Positions 9,940 through 16,904 are shown, counted from the stretch's first letter. The stretch: DNA of 22,058 bases from an uncultured Collinsella sp. (GCA_902478995.1 CABSNF010000037.1:1-22058); one strand, 5' to 3'. The notes: generated by a model from the letters alone, not told the origin. Translations and numbers: made by a program.

Positions 9940-10803
9940 ATGTTCGGATACATCTATAAGAAAGATGTCGCCATTATCGCGGTTGTCCTGTGTCTTTGTC
10001 TGGGCGTGGGCAGTTTCTTCGATTATCAGATCTCGAGCGCGCTGTTCAACATCGGCAGCATGTACGGCCGCTTTATCGAGGCGGCCGGCGAGCTGCCGTT
10101 CGAGCTGACGGCGAGCATCGCGGGCGTCATGCTCGTGCGCTCGGTACGCCCCGATTCCAAGGCGAGCAAGTGGCTCGCTGCGCTGGGCGTTTTGATCAAC
10201 GTGGGCCTGGTCGGCTACGAGATTGTCGGATCGCTGCGCGTCGGCGGCAAGCTTATTGCGTTTCAGCTGGTTCTGACGTTTGCGTTGGTCATCGCAGCCA
10301 ACTTCATCGCCTACCGCCTTACGCGCGACACCGCGCCCGACGAGCTTACGCGCTGGGCGTTGATGGTGCTTGCCGTGTGGGTCGCTCAGGCCATCATCCT
10401 CAACGTCATTGTTAAGCCGTTGTGGTCGCGCCCGCGCATGCGCGTGATCGAGGTCACGCCGGGGCTCAATTTTCAGCCGTGGTGGGTGATCGGCAATCCC
10501 GACAAGTGGACCTATATCGCCGCCGGCGTGATCAAGGACGGGTTCAAGTCGTTTGCGAGCGGACACACGGCGCATGCGGCGATTGGCCTTATGCTCGCCG
10601 GGCTTCCCGCGGCAGCCTTTAAGGAAAAACCTTCGCGTCGCCGCGTGATCTTTTGGGCGGCGGCTGTGATCGCGGCGCTCGTCGCCTTTGGGCGCATCGT
10701 GATTGGAGCGCACTTTTTGACTGATGTGAGCTGCGGTTTTGCCCTGGTACTGGCACTTGAGTGCCTTGCCGCACGCATTGCCTATCCCAACGGCGTACAA
10801 TAG
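9940..10803 (+). CDS. PAP2-family membrane phosphatase
   Basis: This 287-residue integral membrane protein belongs to the type-2 phosphatidic acid phosphatase family, which dephosphorylates lipid phosphates at the membrane. The three motifs are recognisable but altered. Motif 1 is KPLWSRPRM (Lys159, Arg166, with Met167 in place of the usual Pro). Motif 2 is ASGH (Ser207-Gly208-His209, with Ala in place of Pro). Motif 3 is R252-x5-H258-x3-D262. About six hydrophobic segments are visible. The start ATG 9940 follows AAAGGAAA. It lies 56 bases after mfd with no clear terminator between them and may be read through from mfd. Substrate is unknown; undecaprenyl pyrophosphate, phosphatidate or phosphatidylglycerophosphate are the usual possibilities. 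Confidence 0.85.
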   Translation: MFGYIYKKDVAIIAVVLCLCLGVGSFFDYQISSALFNIGSMYGRFIEAAGELPFELTASIAGVMLVRSVRPDSKASKWLAALGVLINVGLVGYEIVGSLRVGGKLIAFQLVLTFALVIAANFIAYRLTRDTAPDELTRWALMVLAVWVAQAIILNVIVKPLWSRPRMRVIEVTPGLNFQPWWVIGNPDKWTYIAAGVIKDGFKSFASGHTAHAAIGLMLAGLPAAAFKEKPSRRRVIFWAAAVIAALVAFGRIVIGAHFLTDVSCGFALVLALECLAARIAYPNGVQ

Positions 10804-10848
10804 CTCCGTTTGAATCATCTGGCCGATACCCGGTAAGAGAGGATTGCC

Positions 10849-11874
10849 ATGCTCGCGTTTAACAACGATTATTCCCACGGCGCACATCCGGCAGTGCTGC
10901 AGGCGCTCGTCGACACCAATATGGAGCCGCAGCCCGGCTACGGTACCGATGCGCACACCGAGCGTGCCAAGCAGCTTATCCGCGAGGCCTGTCAGGCCCC
11001 CGATGCCGACGTGTTTTTTCTGGTGGGCGGCACGCAGGCCAACGCGACGGTGATCGACATGCTGCTCGCGCCGTACGAGGGCGTCGTTGCCGCCGAGACT
11101 GGCCACGTCGCCTGCCACGAGGCGGGCGCCATCGAGTTTGGCGGCCACAAGGTGCTCACCATCCCCGGCTACGAGGGCAAGATGCACGCCGAGGACCTCG
11201 AGAACTATATCCAGGTGTTCTACGAAAACGAGAGCTACGAGCACACGGTGTTCCCGGGTGCCGTGTACGTGAGCCTATCGACCGAGTACGGCACGCTGTA
11301 CTCCAAGGCCGAGCTCGCGGCGATTCACGCAGTGTGCCAGAAGCGCGAGATTCCGCTGTTTGTGGATGGCGCCCGCCTGGCCTATGCGCTGGCGGCCGAT
11401 GAGTGCGACATTACCCTGCCCGAGCTGGCGCAGCTGTGTGACGTGTTCTACATCGGCGGCACCAAGTGCGGCGCTCTGTGCGGCGAGGCCGTGGTGTTTT
11501 GCGGCATGCACGCCCCGGCGCATCCCATTCCGCGTATTAAGCAGCACGGCGCGCTGTTGGCCAAGGGCCGCCTCACGGGCGTGCAGTTTGAGGCGCTCTT
11601 TACCGACGGCCTGTATTTTGAGATTGGTCGCCAGGCGATCGAAACCGCGCAGGCGCTTCGTCGCGTGCTGCACGAGCACGGCTACCGGTTCTTCTTGGAG
11701 ACGCCCACAAACCAGCAGTTTGTGATTCTGCCCAACGAGGACATGGCCCGCATTCGCGAGCATGCGGCGATCGAGTACTGGGAAAAGTACGACGATACCC
11801 ACACGGTGGTGCGCTTTTGCACCAGCTGGGCCACGACGCAGGAGGATATCGACGCGTTGGCGGCTGTCCTGTAG
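10849..11874 (+). CDS. Threonine-aldolase-like PLP enzyme (beta-eliminating lyase family)
   Basis: The 341-residue protein belongs to fold-type I PLP enzymes of the low-specificity L-threonine aldolase group, which split L-threonine or allo-threonine to glycine and acetaldehyde. FLVGGTQANATV is the cofactor phosphate-binding region. FVDGARLAYAL contains Asp173, which contacts the PLP nitrogen, and Arg176. YIGGTKCGAL carries the Schiff-base Lys206. Start ATG 10849 has GAGAGGA upstream at good spacing. It follows the PAP2 gene by 45 bases and ends in a very strong terminator. The family also includes related lyases acting on other beta-hydroxy amino acids, so the exact substrate is not proven. 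Confidence 0.88.
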   Translation: MLAFNNDYSHGAHPAVLQALVDTNMEPQPGYGTDAHTERAKQLIREACQAPDADVFFLVGGTQANATVIDMLLAPYEGVVAAETGHVACHEAGAIEFGGHKVLTIPGYEGKMHAEDLENYIQVFYENESYEHTVFPGAVYVSLSTEYGTLYSKAELAAIHAVCQKREIPLFVDGARLAYALAADECDITLPELAQLCDVFYIGGTKCGALCGEAVVFCGMHAPAHPIPRIKQHGALLAKGRLTGVQFEALFTDGLYFEIGRQAIETAQALRRVLHEHGYRFFLETPTNQQFVILPNEDMARIREHAAIEYWEKYDDTHTVVRFCTSWATTQEDIDALAAVL

Positions 11875-11892
11875 CCTGATGTAATGACAAGG

Positions 11893-11936
11893 GGCCGCCC
11901 TGCGCCTGAGCTTGGCGCAGGGCGGCCTTTGCTTTT
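11893..11936 (+). terminator. Strong intrinsic terminator after the aldolase gene
   Basis: A 14-bp perfect stem (GGCCGCCCTGCGCC, 11893-11906, with 11914-11927) and 7-base loop are followed by TTTGCTTTT. It clearly closes the transcript of the aldolase-like gene. The GNAT gene begins 16 bases further on and must either have a promoter embedded here or depend on read-through. Confidence 0.95.
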
Positions 11937-11951
11937 GGGGAGAAGGGTTGT

Positions 11952-12542
11952 ATGACCGAGATGTCCGAGCCGACGATTCGCCTGGCGACGCCCGATGATG
12001 CGCCGGCGTTGCTTGCCATCTATGAGCCGTATGTGCGCCAGACGGCGATTACCTGCGAATACGAGGTGCCGAGCGTTGAGGAGTTCGCTGGGCGCATCGA
12101 GCGTACGCTCAAGCGCTATCCATATTTGGTGATGGAGTTGGACGGGCGTCCGGTAGGCTATGCCTACGTGAGTCCGCTTAACAGCCGCGAGGCATACGAC
12201 TGGTCGGTCGAGACGTCGATCTACCTGGCACGCGATGTGCGCCATGGCGGGCTGGGTCGCAAGCTGCACGACGCGCTCAAGCAATGCCTGGTCGCGATGG
12301 GCGTCACCAACATGTGCGCGCTCATTGCCGTGCCGCACGATAAGGACGACGAGTATCTGACGCACAACAGTCAGGATTTCCATGCCCATATGGGATATCG
12401 CCTGGTGGGCGCCTTCGACCGCTGCGCCCAAAAGTTCGGCCGCTGGTACGACATGTGCTGGATGGAGCTGGTCCTGGCTGAGCGCACACCCAACCAACCC
12501 AAACCAATCTGGTTTCCCGACCTCCCCAAACCCACCATTTAG
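11952..12542 (+). CDS. GNAT-family N-acetyltransferase (phosphinothricin-acetyltransferase-like)
   Basis: The 196-residue protein transfers an acetyl group from acetyl-CoA to an amine. The order of elements matches the Pat/Bar/YncA-like branch: IRLATPDDAPALLAIYEPYV at the N-terminus, SIYLARDVRHGGLGRKLHDAL as the acetyl-CoA binding loop (RHGGLG), and HMGYRLVGAFDRCAQKFGRWYDMCWMEL at the C-terminus. The start ATG 11952 is preceded by GAGAAGG; an in-frame ATG at 11961 is a possible alternative. Its last codons (the PTI end and stop) run into an interspersed repeat shared with positions 19866 and 22000. Proteins of this branch may acetylate methionine sulfoximine or other small amines; herbicide or drug resistance should not be assumed. 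Confidence 0.88.
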   Translation: MTEMSEPTIRLATPDDAPALLAIYEPYVRQTAITCEYEVPSVEEFAGRIERTLKRYPYLVMELDGRPVGYAYVSPLNSREAYDWSVETSIYLARDVRHGGLGRKLHDALKQCLVAMGVTNMCALIAVPHDKDDEYLTHNSQDFHAHMGYRLVGAFDRCAQKFGRWYDMCWMELVLAERTPNQPKPIWFPDLPKPTI

Positions 12543-12565
12543 GGACAGGTTTATTTTGGCAGGTT
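12542..12565 (-). repeat. Interspersed palindromic repeat, copy 1 (reverse orientation)
   Basis: Read on the minus strand, this contains CCAAAATAAACCTGTCCC, an 18-base exact match to 19881-19898. It fills the whole 21-base gap between two convergent genes and contributes to both stop codons (TAG of the acetyltransferase, TAA of gntR). On the minus strand ACCTGCCA can pair with TGGTGGGT using two G-T wobbles, so the hairpin shape of the other copies is kept although the arm sequence differs. Confidence 0.75.
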
Positions 12566-13286
12566 AGCCGATGGGCTCGGTGTATTTGGCGCGGTCGGTG
12601 CGCTGGATGCGCTTGGAGACGTGGAGCGGGCGGCCGTCGGTGTCGTAGACGTAGTCGGTGATCAGGATCAGCGCCTGCCCGCGCTCAACGTTGAGCAAAA
12701 ACGCCTCGTTTTGCGAGGCGTAGCACACCTCAAAGGTCTTATGCCCCTGTGCCGGCGCGCGATGGAACTCCTGTCGCAGCGTGGCGTAGAGCGAACCGTT
12801 GATATCGCGATCGATGAGCGTCTCGAAGCTTGGCGGCAGGTAGGTGGTCTCCAGGCACAGCGGCGCGTCGTCCAGGTAGCGCAGGCGGACAAGTTTGACG
12901 AGCTTGCTGCCCACGGCGACATCGAAGAACTTGGCCGCATTGCCCGCGGCCTTGGCAAAGCCCGAGTCCACCGTGCGCGTGGTGGGCTTCATACCCTGAC
13001 CCTGGACCTGTGTCGTGTAGCTCGAAAACACCAGGTTGTTCTCGTGGAGCGCCGGCGTGTCGGCCACAAAGGCGCCACGCCCGCGCTCGGTGCGCACCAG
13101 GCCCTCGTCAACGAGCACCTTAAGGGCGTGGCGTACGGTGCTACGCGACAGCCCCGATTCGTCCATGAGTTCCATCTCGGACGGCAGCTTGTCTCCGCGC
13201 GCGTAGGTGCCGGAGGCGATGCGGTCGCGCAGCATGCCCGCCAAGCGCTCGTATTGGGTCAGTCTCTTTTTAGATGAAGCGTTCAT
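12564..13286 (-). CDS. GntR-family repressor with UTRA domain (FrlR-like)
   Basis: The 240-residue protein has an N-terminal winged helix of the GntR type (about residues 10-75: LPSEMELMDESGLSRSTVRHALKVLVDEGLVRTERGRGAFVA) and a C-terminal UTRA ligand-binding domain (about 95-235). HutC/FarR-type regulators bind phosphorylated sugars or related metabolites in the UTRA domain. It is transcribed away from the SIS/PTS genes, with 205 bases between the two starts. A copy of a 22-base operator-like repeat sits 6 bases upstream of its start and a second copy lies near the divergent gene, which fits autorepression and control of the pathway. E. coli FrlR, the fructoselysine regulator, is of this type. 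The effector is probably a sugar-amine 6-phosphate; that is inference. Confidence 0.9.
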   Translation of the reverse strand: MNASSKKRLTQYERLAGMLRDRIASGTYARGDKLPSEMELMDESGLSRSTVRHALKVLVDEGLVRTERGRGAFVADTPALHENNLVFSSYTTQVQGQGMKPTTRTVDSGFAKAAGNAAKFFDVAVGSKLVKLVRLRYLDDAPLCLETTYLPPSFETLIDRDINGSLYATLRQEFHRAPAQGHKTFEVCYASQNEAFLLNVERGQALILITDYVYDTDGRPLHVSKRIQRTDRAKYTEPIG

Positions 13287-13292
13287 GCGATC

Positions 13293-13314
13293 AACCTGTA
13301 TCTAACCTGTATGC
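13293..13314. promoter_or_regulatory. Candidate GntR operator, site 1
   Basis: A 22-base element with the pattern TGTATnTAACnnnTATGC contains two tandem AACCTGTAT words 11 bases apart. It begins 6 bases upstream of the gntR start codon, where bound repressor would block its own gene. It matches site 2 at 19 of 22 positions. Confidence 0.6.
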
Positions 13315-13431
13315 GTATCTAATCAAGCATGTATTCAATACAACAACAAAACCGCTGGTATCAAGTTATCGAAAACCGTATCAGCAAATTTTTTAAGACA
13401 AATATAGCATACAACTAGTCGACATAACCAA

Positions 13432-13453
13432 AACATGTATGTAACTTGTATGC
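13432..13453. promoter_or_regulatory. Candidate GntR operator, site 2
   Basis: This is the second copy of the 22-base element (TGTATGTAACTTGTATGC core), 38 bases upstream of the first deglycase start. An AT-rich promoter-like stretch (TATAGCAT at about 13405) lies just upstream, so bound repressor would sit over the start of transcription. It is the best match to site 1 in the divergent region. Confidence 0.6.
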
Positions 13454-13491
13454 CATCGAGAGCATCAAACGAGAAGAAAGGCTGATGCACG

Positions 13492-14484
13492 ATGACTACT
13501 CAGGAACAGGTTAAGGACGTCGTCTCCCAGGTTTTGGCCGACAAGGCAGACAAGGGCGGCATCAAGCGCGTCGTGTGGATTGGCGCCGGCGGATCCAACG
13601 GCGGCAACTATCCTGCCCAGTACTTTATGGAGCACGAGGCCACGCAGGTCGTGAGCTCCAGCTACACCAGCAATGAGTTCGTGCACGCCACCCCGGCCTA
13701 CGTCAACGAGAACACCCTGGCCGTCGTCGTGTCCATGCGCGGCACCAAGGAGACCATCGTCGCCGCCCAGGTCGCCAAGGACCACGGCGCCAGCACCATC
13801 GCCATCTATGTCGACGAGTCCGGCCTCACCGAGGTCTGCGACTACAAGATTCAGTATGACAGCCTGGCCGTCGACGAGTCTTGCATGGGCCGTACCAACT
13901 CCGCCGTCGTGACCATGATCGCCATGGAGCTTACGCAGCAGACCGAGGGCTATGCCGAGTATGAGACCGCTATGGCCGCCTTCGACCTGGTTGACCCCAT
14001 CTATCGCAAGGCCGTCGAGTACACCCGTCCGCTCGCCGCCAAGTGGGCCGAGCAAAACGCCGACAAGCCCTGCATCAACGTGATGGCTCAGGGTCCGCTC
14101 TTTGGTGCCGCCTACGTCTTTAGCATCTGCAACGTGCAGGAGATGCTGCAGATCGACTCCTGCACCATCAACACCTGCGACTTCTTCCACGGCCCCTTCG
14201 AGATCCTGGACAAGCGCACCTCGCTGTTCCAGCTCATCAGCGTCGGCCGCAGCCGCTGCAACGACGAGCGCGGCATCCGCTTCGTCAACCAGTACGGTGG
14301 CGAGCGCGTCTATCAGCTCGACGCCAAGGAGCTCGGCCTCAACGACATCAAGGACAGCGTGAGCGAGTACTTCAATCACCTGATCTTTGCCCCGATCCTC
14401 AACAACGTGTACATGCGTGCGCTCTCTGCCGTCACCCACAAGGACTACATGACGCGCCGCTACATGTGGAAGCTGGACTACTAG
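13492..14484 (+). CDS. SIS-domain sugar-amine 6-phosphate deglycase 1 (FrlB/GfrE/GfrF-like)
   Basis: The 330-residue protein has two SIS domains of the sugar isomerase type. The family splits Amadori-type 6-phosphates into glucose-6-phosphate and the free amine. Glu217 (QEML) and His233 (FFHGPFE) are 16 residues apart, exactly as FraB Glu214/His230 and GlmS Glu488/His504, so the catalytic pair is intact. IGAGGSNGGNYPAQYF and TSNEFVHATP line the sugar-phosphate site, and the C-terminal TRRYMWKLDY is typical of FrlB-type proteins. AAGAAAGG lies about 10 bases before ATG 13492. It is the first gene of the divergent operon and clearly differs from the second deglycase at 18782, so the two probably act on different substrates (for example glucoselysine versus fructoselysine 6-phosphate). 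Family confident, substrate inferred. Confidence 0.88.
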   Translation: MTTQEQVKDVVSQVLADKADKGGIKRVVWIGAGGSNGGNYPAQYFMEHEATQVVSSSYTSNEFVHATPAYVNENTLAVVVSMRGTKETIVAAQVAKDHGASTIAIYVDESGLTEVCDYKIQYDSLAVDESCMGRTNSAVVTMIAMELTQQTEGYAEYETAMAAFDLVDPIYRKAVEYTRPLAAKWAEQNADKPCINVMAQGPLFGAAYVFSICNVQEMLQIDSCTINTCDFFHGPFEILDKRTSLFQLISVGRSRCNDERGIRFVNQYGGERVYQLDAKELGLNDIKDSVSEYFNHLIFAPILNNVYMRALSAVTHKDYMTRRYMWKLDY

Positions 14485-14520
14485 GGGATAGAGCGGCCTA
14501 ACAGCTCGATGTCCTCATAA

Positions 14521-14585
14521 GTTGCGGTGGAATAGTTCCTGCTTGGGGGCTTGAAGCCTCTATTTAGGAACTATTTCACCGCAAC
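14521..14585. repeat. Long palindromic element between deglycase 1 and the EamA gene
   Basis: Two 20-base arms (14521-14540 and 14566-14585; left arm begins GTTGCGGTGG) are complementary at 19 positions, and the odd one is a G-T pair that would be tolerated in RNA. The 25-base loop contains a further small hairpin (GGGGCT with AGCCTC). No T-run follows, so it is not a classical terminator. It may be a mobile palindromic unit or an mRNA-stabilising structure that sets deglycase 1 apart from the downstream genes. Confidence 0.8.
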
Positions 14586-14631
14586 CGCCCAGTAATCCGC
14601 TGGGGGCGGAGGAAAACGGATCACTTATCCG
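14585..14631 (+). other. Two further hairpins following the long palindrome
   Basis: CCGCCC (14585-14590) pairs with GGGCGG (14604-14609) with a bulged inner CAG/CTG, and CGGAT (14617-14621) pairs with ATCCG (14627-14631). ATCCGC occurs twice here. With the palindrome upstream they make a roughly 110-base run of structure directly before the promoter-like region of the EamA gene. Confidence 0.45.
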
Positions 14632-14655
14632 CTCGCCGATTTGTGTCTTGAAAAA

Positions 14656-14675
14656 TGTATATAACGACTATAACG
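14656..14675. promoter_or_regulatory. Operator/promoter-like repeat before the EamA gene (site 3)
   Basis: TGTATATAACGACTAT (14656-14671) fits the TGTATnTAACnnnTAT pattern of GntR sites 1 and 2. The direct repeat TATAACG occurs twice (14660-14666 and 14669-14675) and closely resembles the element before the PTS gene. TTGAAA at 14648-14653 with TATAAC at 14669-14674 (15-base gap) could be a promoter, so part of the resemblance may just be -10 boxes. Confidence 0.5.
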
Positions 14676-14715
14676 TAGTACGAAACATATTGGAAACAAT
14701 ACCGAGGAGGCTGCG

Positions 14716-15798
14716 TTGAAGAAGAGCAATCTGGGCTATGTGCTGGTGCTGATCGCCGCGCTTATGTGGGGCAGCATCGGAATCTTTGTAAACGGCATCT
14801 CGGCCATGGGCGTTTCGTCCCAGAGCATGGCTGCCTTTCGCTTGTTGGTCGGAGCGCTTATCTTGGCGCCGGTCCTGATGTTTATGGGCTGCCGTCCGGG
14901 TGAGGGGTCTACCGTGGCTCAGGGTCCGCTGGCCCTGTTCAAGGCAAGCCCTAAAGAGCTTGTTCCTTGTGCGCTTGTTGGCATCGTCGGTTTGGCCGCC
15001 GCTAACACCTGCTATTACGAGTGCATGGGCGAGGTGGGCATGTCCACGGCCTCGGTGCTGCTCTACACCTCGCCGGTGTTTGGCGTCATGCTCGGCCGCG
15101 TGCTTTATCGCGAGGACGTGACCCCCAACAAGCTCGTTGCCATTGTCTTTAACATCGTAGGCTGCGTGCTTGCAGTGACCAATGGCGACCTTTCCGGTTT
15201 TCATTTTTCGGTTTGGGGCGTCACGTCGGGCGTGATTGCAGGCCTTTGTGGTGCGTCGCTCGCGGTGTTTAGCCGAATAGCAACCAAGACGGTCCACCCG
15301 CTGGCTGTCACGTTTTGGGGCTTTGTTTTTGGCGGTGCGGTTATGGCAGCTATCGCGGCTCCGTGGCCGGATGTCGCCGCGGCAATGTCGCCACAGCTGC
15401 TGCTGCTGTTCCTTGGCTTTGGACTCATCCCCACAGCCGTTGCTTACATCTTATATATGCAGGGTCTGTCCATGGGGCTCGAGACATCGAAAGTTCCCGT
15501 CGTAATGTCTTTCGAGACGGTCGTCACCGTACTGGTGGGCATTGGTGTCTACGCCGAGCCCGCCGGCGCGATTAAAGTCCTGGGCATCGTGTTGGTGCTC
15601 GCGTCCATCCTGATTATGAACACCGACTTCTCCAAGCTGCGCAACAGTGTGTTTGTCGGTCATGTCATTGAGAGCATGACCTTTAAGCCCAACGCGTGGT
15701 GGACCGAAAAATCTCAGGACATGGATCTGTTTAAAGAACGCACCGGCATTGCGCTGGAACCCACCGTACAGGAAAGCCCCTGGTACTTCGTGCGATAG
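14716..15798 (+). CDS. EamA/DMT-superfamily transporter with C-terminal extension
   Basis: This 360-residue membrane protein has two EamA repeats of five membrane segments each (first MKKSNLGYVLVLIAALMWG onward, second from about residue 165). The family moves amino acids, sugars and other metabolites, frequently outward. The start is TTG 14716, with GAGGAGG five bases upstream. The last 55 residues or so (after IMNTDFSKL) form an unusual soluble tail (FKPNAWWTEKSQDMDLF, ending SPWYFVR). It lies between a deglycase gene and the PTS genes under similar operator-like sequence. A plausible job is to export the amino acid or amine released by the deglycases, such as lysine, or to exchange it. This is inferred from context; the transporter family itself is clear. 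Confidence 0.88.
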   Translation: MKKSNLGYVLVLIAALMWGSIGIFVNGISAMGVSSQSMAAFRLLVGALILAPVLMFMGCRPGEGSTVAQGPLALFKASPKELVPCALVGIVGLAAANTCYYECMGEVGMSTASVLLYTSPVFGVMLGRVLYREDVTPNKLVAIVFNIVGCVLAVTNGDLSGFHFSVWGVTSGVIAGLCGASLAVFSRIATKTVHPLAVTFWGFVFGGAVMAAIAAPWPDVAAAMSPQLLLLFLGFGLIPTAVAYILYMQGLSMGLETSKVPVVMSFETVVTVLVGIGVYAEPAGAIKVLGIVLVLASILIMNTDFSKLRNSVFVGHVIESMTFKPNAWWTEKSQDMDLFKERTGIALEPTVQESPWYFVR

Positions 15799-15875
15799 GG
15801 GATTGCGCGCAGGGTCTGACCTGGGGTTATCCAGCTAGCGCCGGCCTACCCAGCCCAACGTTTCGAGTACGTTAA

Positions 15876-15918
15876 ACCCGTCAACGGTCGATTTTCACCC
15901 GCGAACGGTCTTTATACT
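15876..15918 (+). promoter_or_regulatory. Tandem 14-base repeats and -10 box before the PTS genes
   Basis: ACCCGNNAACGGTC occurs at 15876-15889 and again at 15897-15910, 12 of 14 bases identical, 21 bases apart (two helical turns on the same DNA face). TATACT (15913-15918) follows directly and could be a -10 box. The arrangement looks like a pair of activator-binding sites upstream of a promoter, at a distance that suits cooperative binding. The protein that binds is unknown, and no sigma-54 (GG-N10-GC) promoter is apparent. Confidence 0.45.
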
Positions 15919-15927
15919 AATTAGCAA

Positions 15928-15964
15928 TATAAGCAACGTATAAGACGTTATAATGACCATAACG
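15928..15964. promoter_or_regulatory. Phased TATAA repeats in the PTS leader (site 4)
   Basis: TATAAG at 15928 and 15939, TATAATG at 15949 and CATAACG at 15958 recur every 9-11 bases. The 16-base TATAATGACCATAACG (15949-15964) matches site 3 at 14 positions, and CGTTAT (15946-15951) is an inverted copy of ATAACG (15959-15964). A perfect -10 hexamer, TATAAT (15949-15954), is also inside it. The element ends 17 bases before the EIIAB start. Confidence 0.5.
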
Positions 15965-15980
15965 AAAAGGAGGAGGCAAG

Positions 15981-16904
15981 ATGAATCAGATCATTCTCGC
16001 ATCTCATGGCGGCCTGGCCGCAGGCGCCAAAGACACGCTCGAGATGGTTCTCGGCGACGTGTCGAACGTCCACGTCGTGTCGCTTGCTCGTGACGACAAG
16101 GAGCCCATCACCAATAAGGTTGAGGCTATGATCGCCACGTTCAACGCGGACGACACCGTCTATGTGCTGACCGATATGCTCGGCAGCTCGGTCAACAACA
16201 ACATGGTCGAGCTTTCCAAGAACGGCACGAAGTTCACGGTTGTCAGCGGTTTCAACATCCCGTTGGCGCTCACGCTTGCTATGAGCCCCGCCCCCGTCAA
16301 GGGCGCCGAGCTCGCGGCCCTCATCAACGAGGCCCGCACCGGTCTGACCAATCCCAACGCACCGGTCGAGGCCGCCGCGGCTCCCGCCAAGAAGGCCAAG
16401 GCGTCCCGTCACAGCTCCGGTCCCGCCAAGATCGTCCTCGCACGTCTTGACTACCGTCTGCTGCACGGCCAGGTCGTCTTTACCTGGACCACCAAGGTTC
16501 AGGCCGAGCGCATCATCGTCGTCGACAACGCTGCCGCCAACGATGACATCAAGAAGGGCGCTCTTAAGCTGGCCAAGCCCCAGGGCGTGCGCCTGAACGT
16601 CTTCACCGTCGAGCGTGCCCTCGCCAAGATGGACAAGCTCAACACCCTCGGCGAGCGCGTCATGTTCGTCTTTGGCAACACGGCCGAGATGCTGCAGTTC
16701 TGCCAGGGCTACAAGCTCGACGCCATCAACCTGGGCGCCACCGCCAACCACGACGGTGCCGATCAGGTCGGCGGCAAGGACAGCTCCGTCTTCCTCGACG
16801 CCAACCAGAAGGCCGACGTCAACCAGCTGCTCGACATGGGCATCAAGCTCTACGTCCAGCAGACCCCTACGTATCAGAGCGTCGACATCGACGCCAAGCT
16901 GTAA
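15981..16904 (+). CDS. Mannose-family PTS EIIA-EIIB fusion
   Basis: The 307-residue protein carries the phosphate relay of a mannose/fructose/sorbose-family permease. EIIA fills residues 1 to about 125, with the phosphorylated His9 in ILASHGG. A flexible Ala/Pro/Lys linker follows (about 126-145), then EIIB with the phosphorylated His162 in RLDYRLLHGQV. Phosphate goes from HPr to His9, His162 and then the incoming sugar. AAAAGGAGGAGG sits just before ATG 15981. It is followed by EIIC and EIID in the usual order. The genes share strongly C-ending codons, which suggests high expression. The sugar is not defined by EIIAB; the flanking deglycase genes point to a sugar-amine conjugate. Confidence 0.94.
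   Translation: MNQIILASHGGLAAGAKDTLEMVLGDVSNVHVVSLARDDKEPITNKVEAMIATFNADDTVYVLTDMLGSSVNNNMVELSKNGTKFTVVSGFNIPLALTLAMSPAPVKGAELAALINEARTGLTNPNAPVEAAAAPAKKAKASRHSSGPAKIVLARLDYRLLHGQVVFTWTTKVQAERIIVVDNAAANDDIKKGALKLAKPQGVRLNVFTVERALAKMDKLNTLGERVMFVFGNTAEMLQFCQGYKLDAINLGATANHDGADQVGGKDSSVFLDANQKADVNQLLDMGIKLYVQQTPTYQSVDIDAKL

Noticed and set aside
10795..10800. TACAAT as -10 box for the aldolase-like gene
   Set aside because: It consists of the last PAP2 codons and stop (GTA-CAA-TAG), and no acceptable -35 or TG extension is present.
11952..12542. Herbicide or drug resistance by the acetyltransferase
   Set aside because: The branch also includes enzymes for ordinary amines and methionine sulfoximine; sequence alone does not support a resistance call.
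14485..14715. Lysine riboswitch before the EamA gene
   Set aside because: The gap is full of hairpins, but a 20-base palindrome followed by two small stems does not have the long multi-helix junction of a lysine riboswitch, and no terminator switch is seen.
15799..15980. Sigma-54 promoter (GG-N10-GC) for the PTS genes, as in the Salmonella gfr and dga loci
   Set aside because: I found no TGGCAC-N5-TTGC-like sequence here, and no LevR-type activator gene is in the window.
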